From: Patescibacteria group bacterium
GTDB lineage: Bacteria > Patescibacteriota > Minisyncoccia > Minisyncoccales > DG-74-1
Assembly (NCBI GenBank): GCA_030016465.1
Contig: JASEJL010000040.1
Coordinates: 1 to 7,677, forward strand
Reading direction: 5' to 3'
DNA: 7,677 nucleotides
The first letter of the stretch is position 1. Each line of letters opens with the position of its first letter. The translations under genes and the position numbers were made by a program. A model generated the notes under the pieces. That model worked only from the letters and a program-made list of their open reading frames with translations. It had not been told where the DNA came from and ran no database searches. Positions 1 through 4,930 of this stretch are shown here, piece after piece.

Positions 1-135
1 TTTCCAGTATTTCTTTGAATTTTAGCCAAAATTAGCCAAAAATCCTGATTTTAGATAGATTCCTCCCTTGTTATGAATTTTATCAATGGGAATAACTACC
101 AACTCTCCAAGAAAAGACCAAAAAGCCATTTCCTT
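1..135. repeat. Left copy of 135-bp perfect direct repeat
   Basis: Positions 1-135 are base-for-base identical to 7148-7282 (constant offset 7147). Identity stops at 136 (g here, a at 7283). The left limit is unknown because the copy begins at the window edge and may extend upstream. On the minus strand both copies share one open frame that ends at a TAA (plus positions 22-24 here). It includes the peptide KEMAFWSFLGELVVIP and ends in GFLANFG. The repeat therefore looks like the 3' end of a degraded mobile-element gene, not a regulatory site. Both copies have the same orientation and bracket the isoprenoid operon. Confidence 0.95.
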
Positions 136-295
136 GAGAACTATGCCAATGGGCTTTGAAAATTTGCTTGATGAGGTATTTTTCTGTTATGGTTTCCATA
201 AGATGACTATAATTAACTTTTGGTGTAAAAAATGTCAACAGTTTTTCTTCTCTGATATTAGAGATAAGCTTTTTTGAACAGAATACACCATCAAG
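22..295 (-). pseudogene. Degenerate minus-strand coding remnants, possibly from a transposase
   Basis: Two overlapping minus-strand frames look protein-like but neither is an intact gene. One runs from plus position 295 down to a TGA at 83-85 (70 residues). It includes REEKLLTFFTPKVNYSH and then TEKYLIKQIFKAHWH, but the sequence loses protein-like character where it enters the 135-bp repeat. The other runs from 186 down to the TAA at 22-24 and shares its last 40 or so residues with the right-flank pseudogene. The IKQIFKAHW stretch faintly recalls the segment before the zinc-binding domain of IS91-like transposases, but no cysteines follow, so the family is a guess. The simplest reading is a scar where mobile-element pieces were joined and decayed. 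No promoter, start or ribosome binding site supports expression. Confidence 0.35.
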
Positions 296-366
296 TTAGT
301 TTTTAAAAGACCTAATTAAATTTAGAGTACAAAATTTTTGAAAAAATTTTGCTTAAGTTCATTTTT
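136..366. other. Left flank and leader upstream of ispE
   Basis: This AT-rich stretch between the left repeat and the first operon gene has no credible plus-strand gene. The one forward open frame, from 86 to 277, starts inside the repeat, has no family resemblance and lies over the minus-strand remnants. The operon promoter should lie here. The best candidate is a TTGAAC at 274-279 with a poor -10 about 17 bp downstream, which I do not consider convincing. An AT-rich inverted repeat (330-351) lies just before the ispE start. No clear Shine-Dalgarno precedes the ATG at 367. Confidence 0.5.
330..351. repeat. AT-rich inverted repeat just upstream of ispE
   Basis: The arms caaaattttt (330-339) and aaaaattttg (342-351) are perfect reverse complements with almost no spacer, so a realistic hairpin would have a 9-bp stem and a TGAA loop. 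It ends 15 bp before the ispE ATG. It shares the AAAATTTT core with the hairpin at 7290-7322. It could be a remnant of the same palindromic repeat type, an RNA structure in the leader, or a simple consequence of AT-richness. A terminator role is unlikely because no T-tract follows and the gene starts at once. Confidence 0.5.
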
Positions 367-1197
367 ATGAAAGCCGTTTTAATCCAGGCTAACGCCAAAC
401 TAAATCTTGACTTGAAAATTGGCCAGAAAAGAACCGATGGTTACCACTTAATTAAAAGTATATTTCAATCCATCAATCTTTCTGATTTTTTACTTTTTGA
501 AAAGGCCCGGCAAGACAGCTTGACCGGAGCGATAGTTTGCCCGGAAACGGAAAATATCATCCGCAAAGCTAAAAAGATATTGGAGAAAGAGTTAAACAAA
601 AAATTGCCCTGCCGGATTCATCTTTATAAAATGATTCCAGTTGCCGCCGGTCTGGGAGGAGGAAGCGCTGATGCGGCGGCAACTTTATTCGCTTTAAATT
701 TGCTTTATAAATTAAATTTGAGCAAAAAAGAAATGGCCAGAATCGGGGCAAGAATCGGAGCAGATGTGCCGTTTTTCTTTTTTGGCGGAACCTGTAAAAT
801 AGAGGGAATAGGCGAAAAAATAAAGCCGATAAACCCCGTTAGAAAGGGGGTAAGGCTTTTTAACGGGGTAAAAAAGAATCTGCCGGAGTTTTTCGTTCTT
901 TTCCGTCCCCACAAAAGAATTGAAACCAAAAAGATGTATCAGCTTCACGATAAAACCGGTAAAACCTTTTTCACCCTGGCTAAAGAACTTTGCCCGGAAA
1001 TAAAAAATTTAGAGAAATATTTCTCAAAATTTAAACTAAAGCTTAAAATGTCCGGCTCCGGACCGACTGTATTTTGCGGGGTTGACAGTTACGATTTAGC
1101 CAAAGAAATTGTTGAAGATTATTCAACTTTTGATGGCGACATTTTTATTTGTCGTCCCCAAAAAGAGGCCTTAAAAATAATATGGAAAACATTGTAA
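367..1197 (+). CDS. ispE: 4-diphosphocytidyl-2-C-methyl-D-erythritol kinase
   Basis: IspE is a cytosolic GHMP-family kinase that phosphorylates CDP-ME with ATP to give CDP-ME-2-phosphate, the fourth MEP-pathway step. The product is 276 aa, near the usual 280-300. The N-terminus has AKLNL with the expected catalytic Lys11, then DGYH (24-27). The GHMP ATP loop PVAAGLGGGSADAAA spans 91-105. GADVPFFF (131-138) carries the catalytic Asp133. The C-terminal GHMP motif is KMSGSGPTVF (227-236). I chose the ATG at 367; an upstream in-frame TTG at 349 would add six residues without family support. Residues about 156-170 (NPVRKGVRLFNGVKK) form an in-frame palindromic insert between GIGEKIKPI and NLPEFFVLF, where relatives normally join directly. 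It lies away from all catalytic motifs, so the enzyme is probably functional. It is the first gene of the operon, and its end overlaps dxr by 16 bp. Confidence 0.95.
   Translation: MKAVLIQANAKLNLDLKIGQKRTDGYHLIKSIFQSINLSDFLLFEKARQDSLTGAIVCPETENIIRKAKKILEKELNKKLPCRIHLYKMIPVAAGLGGGSADAAATLFALNLLYKLNLSKKEMARIGARIGADVPFFFFGGTCKIEGIGEKIKPINPVRKGVRLFNGVKKNLPEFFVLFRPHKRIETKKMYQLHDKTGKTFFTLAKELCPEIKNLEKYFSKFKLKLKMSGSGPTVFCGVDSYDLAKEIVEDYSTFDGDIFICRPQKEALKIIWKTL
832..876 (+). repeat. Palindromic in-frame coding insert within ispE
   Basis: The segment adds about 15 codons (NPVRKGVRLFNGVKK) to IspE. The arms at 833-846 and 856-869 are complementary over 14 positions, with one G-T pair, around a 9-nt loop (847-855). 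The core is accccgtta against taacggggt. It is G/C-richer than the surrounding gene. The flanking protein sequence reads as uninterrupted IspE if it is removed. This matches the behaviour of small palindromic elements that insert in-frame into protein genes, such as Rickettsia palindromic elements. From memory, similar NPVR...NGV peptides recur in Parcubacteria-type proteins, but I could not check this. The insert limits are approximate by a codon or two. Confidence 0.7.
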
Positions 1198-2321
1198 TCT
1201 TAGGCTCAACCGGATCGGTAGGAAAACAAACAATGGAAGTTTTAAGAAAAAAACCGGGTTATTTTAAAGTTTTGGGTTTGGCGGGAAAAGACGAGATAAG
1301 AATTCTCTCGTCTCAAATAAAAGAGTTTAAGCCGAAAATGATAAGCGTGGCCGACAAAGAAACCGCTCGAAAATTATCCCGGCTGTTTCCCCGTTTAAAA
1401 ATTTATCTCGGAGAAGAAGGGTTGGTCCATCTTTCGACTGATCCTGAAGCTCACTCAATTGTTTTTGCCGCCTCGGGGTTTGTCTCTTTTAGAGCCTTGA
1501 TTGAAGCCATTAAAAATCGAAAGAGAGTTTTGGTGGCCAATAAAGAAATTTTAATTGTTGCCGGAGAAATAATTAATAAATATTTGGACAGATATAAAGC
1601 TGAATTTTTGCCCTTAGATTCAGAGCATTCGGCTATTTTCCAGTGCTTGAGGGGAGAAAACAAAAAAGAGGTTAAAAACCTGATTCTAACCTGCTCGGGA
1701 GGACCGTTGAGGAATTATTCCAGTGAAGAACTAAAGAAAGTTTCGGTTAAAGAGGTTCTCTCTCATCCGACCTGGAAAATGGGGCCAAAAATTACAGTTG
1801 ACTCGGCCACTCTGATGAATAAAGGATTTGAGGTTCTGGAGGCTCATTATATATTTAGAGTGCCGATAGAGAAAATTAAGGTTGTCATCCATCCGGAAAG
1901 CATTATTCATTCCATGGTTGAGTTTCAAGACGGAACAATTAAAGCTCATCTTTCAGTCCCGGATATGAGACTTCCCATTCAATACGCCATTTTCCACCCT
2001 AAAAGACTTTCTAGTTTTATTAAACCCTTAAATCTGATAAAGATAAAGAGTTTATCGTTTCAAAAACCAGACATCAAAAGGTTTCCCTGTCTGCAGCTTG
2101 CTTATTTTGCAGTTAAGGTCGGAGGGACAATGCCGGCTGTTTTGACTTTTGCCGATGAAGTTTTAGTCGGAAAATTTTTAGCCGGTGAAATTAAATTTTT
2201 AGACATTCCAAGAATTCTTAAAAAAACGTTAAAATCTCACCGGCCGACCTTCAATCCAAAGATAGACGACCTTCTTGAGGTTCAGAAGTGGGTGGTCAAA
2301 AAAATCGACAAAATGATATGA
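1182..2321 (+). CDS. dxr: 1-deoxy-D-xylulose 5-phosphate reductoisomerase
   Basis: Dxr (IspC) rearranges and reduces DXP to MEP using NADPH and a divalent metal. It is the first committed step of the pathway and the target of fosmidomycin. The product is 379 aa, slightly shorter than the usual 390-400. The NADPH loop GSTGSVG is at 8-14, with VANKEILIVAGE at 118-129. The metal ligands are Asp147 and Glu149 in LPLDSEH, and Glu220 in GFEVLEAH. The flexible active-site loop HPTWKMG (195-201) keeps the Trp that closes over substrate and fosmidomycin. HPESIIHSMVEFQDG and PDMRLPIQYA follow. The start is the ATG at 1182 (MENIVILGSTGSVG). The in-frame TTG at 1149 would put extra residues before the Rossmann strand. 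One oddity is that the usual NAANE motif reads TFADE (322-326). The gene overlaps ispE by 16 bp and ends in an ATGA overlap with ispD, suggesting translational coupling. Confidence 0.96.
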   Translation: MENIVILGSTGSVGKQTMEVLRKKPGYFKVLGLAGKDEIRILSSQIKEFKPKMISVADKETARKLSRLFPRLKIYLGEEGLVHLSTDPEAHSIVFAASGFVSFRALIEAIKNRKRVLVANKEILIVAGEIINKYLDRYKAEFLPLDSEHSAIFQCLRGENKKEVKNLILTCSGGPLRNYSSEELKKVSVKEVLSHPTWKMGPKITVDSATLMNKGFEVLEAHYIFRVPIEKIKVVIHPESIIHSMVEFQDGTIKAHLSVPDMRLPIQYAIFHPKRLSSFIKPLNLIKIKSLSFQKPDIKRFPCLQLAYFAVKVGGTMPAVLTFADEVLVGKFLAGEIKFLDIPRILKKTLKSHRPTFNPKIDDLLEVQKWVVKKIDKMI

Positions 2322-2998
2322 ATATCGCCATTATTTTAGCTTCCGGCTCCAGTAAAAGAATGAAAGGAATTGACAAGCTCTTTTTTAAGATTAAAAAGAA
2401 GCCTTTGATTTTTTATACTCTCTTAGCCTTTGAAAAACACCCCCAAATTAAAAAAATTGTTCTGGTTGCTAAAAAGAGCAATTTTGAAAAATTGGCAAAT
2501 TTAATTAAAAAATACAAGTTAAGCAAGGTGGTTCAAATAACCGAAGGCGGCAAAGAGCGTCAGGATTCGGCCTTTAACGGATTGCAGACAGTTGGAAAGT
2601 TAGGAGCTAAGGCTAAAGACATAATTTTGTTTCATAACGGTGCCAATCCTCTTGTTTCCAAGCAGGAAATAAGCAATTGTTTGTCGGCAGTCAAAAAATA
2701 CGGGGCAGCTTTGGTTGGTCAATTGGCCAGAGACACGGTTAAGACAATTAACAGGAAAGGAGAAGTTTTAAAAACATTGGACAGAAGAAAAATATTTTTA
2801 GCTCAAACTCCCCAGGCAATAGAATATGAATTGGCCCAAACAGTCTTTAGCAAGGCTTTTAAAGAAAATTTTAAAGGAACAGACGATGTTTCTTTAGTGG
2901 AAAGATTTGGGAAAAAAGTCAAAATAGTTCCCTGCTCTTATAAAAATATTAAAGTCACCACCAAAGACGACCTTCAAATAATAAAAACTTTTTTATAA
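2318..2998 (+). CDS. ispD: 2-C-methyl-D-erythritol 4-phosphate cytidylyltransferase (divergent MEP site)
   Basis: IspD couples MEP to CTP, giving CDP-ME and pyrophosphate. The 226-aa product fits the family (about 225-240). The nucleotide loop is ILASGSSKRMKG (6-17), with Lys20 as the counterpart of E. coli Lys27. GGKERQDSAFNGL (77-89) is the typical RQDSV-NGL block. ARDTVK (137-142) holds Thr140, DRRKIFLAQTPQ (155-166) the conserved Arg, GTDDVSLVE (187-195) an acidic motif, and NIKVTT (210-215) the conserved Lys. The usual HDAARP motif reads HNGANP (106-111), replacing the expected Asp with Asn107 and the Arg with Asn110. The start is the ATG at 2318, whose ATGA overlaps the dxr TGA. The upstream in-frame GTG at 2288 lies deep inside dxr. 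All other motifs fit IspD, and the operon context supports it; a relaxed or altered substrate preference is possible but unproven. Confidence 0.92.
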   Translation: MNIAIILASGSSKRMKGIDKLFFKIKKKPLIFYTLLAFEKHPQIKKIVLVAKKSNFEKLANLIKKYKLSKVVQITEGGKERQDSAFNGLQTVGKLGAKAKDIILFHNGANPLVSKQEISNCLSAVKKYGAALVGQLARDTVKTINRKGEVLKTLDRRKIFLAQTPQAIEYELAQTVFSKAFKENFKGTDDVSLVERFGKKVKIVPCSYKNIKVTTKDDLQIIKTFL

Positions 2999-3037
2999 AT
3001 CTGTGCGAAAATACCGTCGGTCGTATAAGTACAGATT
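2998..3037 (+). other. Possible stem-loop in the ispD-ispH gap
   Basis: This is the only spacer longer than 5 bp inside the operon. The outer arms aatctgt (2998-3004) and acagatt (3031-3037) are complementary. A smaller inner pairing of atac (3011-3014) with gtat (3023-3026) is possible. There is no T-tract, so it is not an evident terminator. It might be an mRNA processing or stability structure, or chance. No clear Shine-Dalgarno is visible between it and the ispH start. Confidence 0.3.
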
Positions 3038-3041
3038 CCTA

Positions 3042-3869
3042 ATGAAAATGAAAATTATTGTGGCAAAAAATATCGGCTTTTGTACGGGAGTAAAAAGAGC
3101 CCTTGATATTGCCAGAAAGTCTTTAGAAAAAGACCCCTTGCCAGTTCAATTTTTAGGAGGTCTTATTCATAATGAAGAAATAATTAAAGAAATTAAAAAC
3201 AAAGGGGGAATTTTTATATCTGACCCAAAAGAAGCTAAGTCGGGGACATTGGTTATTCGGGCTCACGGCACACCACCTCTTCCTCCTTTGAATAATGTTT
3301 TTATCAGAGATGCCACATGTCCTTTGGTTAAGAGGGTTCAGGAAGCGGCTAAATCCCTATTTAAGAAGGGGTATCAGGTGATTATTATCGGCGAGAAAGA
3401 ACATGCCGAAGTAAAAGGAATCCGGGGGCAAATTGGAAATAAGGCCATTGTGGTTGAAAACGAATTGGCGGCCAAGAAAATAAAACAATTTAAAAAAATA
3501 GGAGTGGTGACTCAAACCACCCAGAATTTAGAAAAAGTTAACCGTATCTTAAAGATTTTAAAAAGAAAAGCGACAAAAATAAAGTTTGTAAACACTCTCT
3601 GTCCCCAGGTTTCATTGCGTCAGGAAGAAATCTCCCAACTTTTAAAAAAGGTTGACGGCGTTCTGGTAATAGGTTCGGCCAAATCGGCCAACACCAATCA
3701 ATTGGTTAAAATTGCTAAAATCTCCAAGAAACCGGTCTGGCTGGTGAATTCAGCTAAAGAAATAAAAAAGCAGGATTTTAAAGGCATTAATGTTTTGGGC
3801 GTGATATCGGGAACTTCAGCCCCGGATTGGAACATTGAAAAAATAAAAAAACGCTTAATGCAATTGTAA
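3042..3869 (+). CDS. ispH: 4-hydroxy-3-methylbut-2-enyl diphosphate reductase
   Basis: IspH (LytB) is the [4Fe-4S] enzyme that reduces HMBPP to IPP and DMAPP, the last MEP step. The product is 275 aa, short but within the range of minimal bacterial forms. The three cluster cysteines are Cys14 (GFCTGVKRA), Cys93 (DATCPLV) and Cys187 (NTLCPQV). The diphosphate and active-site residues are present: His43 (LIHN), His75 (RAHGTPP), the HAEVKG block with Glu123 (121-126), the VVTQTT block (155-160), GSAKSAN (211-217) and GTSAP (257-261). The ATG at 3042 gives MKMKIIVAKN. The ATG at 3048 gives the more family-like MKIIVAKN and is equally plausible. An in-frame GTG at 3003 would add a basic tail not seen in the family. 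It follows ispD by 43 bp and precedes ispG by 3 bp. IspG and IspH are consecutive Fe-S steps, so their adjacency is functionally sensible. Confidence 0.96.
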   Translation: MKMKIIVAKNIGFCTGVKRALDIARKSLEKDPLPVQFLGGLIHNEEIIKEIKNKGGIFISDPKEAKSGTLVIRAHGTPPLPPLNNVFIRDATCPLVKRVQEAAKSLFKKGYQVIIIGEKEHAEVKGIRGQIGNKAIVVENELAAKKIKQFKKIGVVTQTTQNLEKVNRILKILKRKATKIKFVNTLCPQVSLRQEEISQLLKKVDGVLVIGSAKSANTNQLVKIAKISKKPVWLVNSAKEIKKQDFKGINVLGVISGTSAPDWNIEKIKKRLMQL

Positions 3870-3872
3870 TTT

Positions 3873-4925
3873 ATGATTAAAAGAAAAAAAACCAGAGTAA
3901 TAAAAATTGGTAGTCTGAAAATCGGCGGAAATTTCCCTATTTTAGTCCAATCAATGACCAACACCGCCACCTCAGACATAGCGAGCACCTTAAGGCAAAT
4001 TAAAAGATTAACAGAAGAGGGTTGTGAAATAATAAGAGTGGGAGTACCCGATTTAAAGTCGGCCAAAGCTCTGGGGAAAATTAAAAAAGCCATTAATATT
4101 CCTCTGGTGGCCGATATTCATTTTTCGGCCGACCTTGCCTTGGAAGCTTTAAATCAAGGAGTGGATAAATTAAGAATTAATCCGGGCAATTTTCCCAAAC
4201 AAAGACTGGAAGAAGTAATCAAGCTGGCCAAAAAAAAGAAAATTCCCATCAGGATCGGCATTAACAGCGGTTCTTTGGAAAAAGATATATTAGGAGAGAA
4301 AGAAAGAGTAACCGCAGAAATGATGGTAAAATCGGCAATGAGAAACATCAGACTGATGGAGAGTTTAGGTTTTAATGAGCTGGTCGTTTCTTTGAAGGCG
4401 CCCGATATTTTAAGAACGGTTAAGGCTTATGAAATGTTGGCAGAAAAAGTAGATTATCCTCTTCATTTGGGCATAACCGAGGCCGGCAGAGAGTTTTCTG
4501 GTTCCATAAAATCGGCAATTGGCTTTGGCTATCTTTTATTAAAAGGAATCGGAGATACCATCAGAGTTTCTCTTTCTGCCGATCCTGTTAAAGAGGTAAG
4601 GGTTGGCTGGGAGATTTTAAAAAGTCTGGATTTAAGAGAAAGGGGAGTAAAAATTATCAGTTGTCCGACCTGCGCCCGGGCAGAGATTGACGTAATAAGA
4701 ATCTCTCAAGAAGTTGAAAAACTAACAAGCCACATCAAAAAACCTTTGAAAATCGCGGTTATGGGATGTATTGTTAATGGTTTGGGTGAGGCCAGAGAAG
4801 CTGACTTGGGCATAGTGGGAGTGAAAAGCACGGTTTTAATCACCAAAAAAGGAAAAATTACTAAAAGAGTTAACCCAAAAGATATTATTAAAAAATTTAA
4901 AGAAGAGCTAAAGAATTATCACTAA
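3873..4925 (+). CDS. ispG: 4-hydroxy-3-methylbut-2-en-1-yl diphosphate synthase
   Basis: IspG (GcpE) is a [4Fe-4S] enzyme that reductively opens MEcPP to HMBPP, using ferredoxin or flavodoxin as electron donor. The product is 350 aa, the two-domain bacterial form without the extra central domain of plant-type enzymes. The TIM barrel shows VQSMTNTATSDI (25-36), CEIIRVGVPD (51-60), VADIHFSADLA (79-89), KLRINPGN (99-106), RIGINSGSLE (127-136), GITEAG (200-205) and GDTIRVSLSADP (227-238). The C-terminal Fe-S domain has Cys264 and Cys267 (SCPTCAR) and Cys299 (VMGC), plus the catalytic Glu306. The usual NGPGE reads NGLGE (302-306), with Leu304 replacing a normally conserved Pro. The ATG at 3873 is 3 bp after the ispH stop. 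Its substrate MEcPP requires IspF, which is not encoded here. Confidence 0.96.
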   Translation: MIKRKKTRVIKIGSLKIGGNFPILVQSMTNTATSDIASTLRQIKRLTEEGCEIIRVGVPDLKSAKALGKIKKAINIPLVADIHFSADLALEALNQGVDKLRINPGNFPKQRLEEVIKLAKKKKIPIRIGINSGSLEKDILGEKERVTAEMMVKSAMRNIRLMESLGFNELVVSLKAPDILRTVKAYEMLAEKVDYPLHLGITEAGREFSGSIKSAIGFGYLLLKGIGDTIRVSLSADPVKEVRVGWEILKSLDLRERGVKIISCPTCARAEIDVIRISQEVEKLTSHIKKPLKIAVMGCIVNGLGEAREADLGIVGVKSTVLITKKGKITKRVNPKDIIKKFKEELKNYH

Positions 4926-4930
4926 GGTTA

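Noticed and set aside
210..238. Perfect TTGACA on the minus strand with TAATTA 17 bp downstream
   Set aside because: It points away from the operon into degenerate sequence, lies inside a coding-like remnant and has a weak -10, so it is probably chance in AT-rich DNA.
86..277. Plus-strand open frame of 63 codons in the left flank
   Set aside because: It starts inside the 135-bp repeat, has no Shine-Dalgarno or family motif, and its frame is not shared past the repeat in the right copy. The minus strand looks more protein-like.
274..302. Candidate promoter TTGAAC plus TTAGTT for the operon
   Set aside because: The -10 matches consensus poorly. A promoter is expected in this leader but I cannot place it with confidence.
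349..366. TTG start extending ispE upstream
   Set aside because: It adds MLKFIF before the family-typical N-terminus, begins within the inverted repeat, and no ribosome binding site supports it. The ATG at 367 fits the family.
3003..3041. GTG start extending ispH by 13 residues
   Set aside because: The added basic segment is not part of the family, whose members begin just before the KN-GFC motif.
3698..4093. 131-codon antisense open frame across the ispH-ispG junction
   Set aside because: It is a shadow of two well-supported genes, with hydrophobic, low-complexity translation and no motif.
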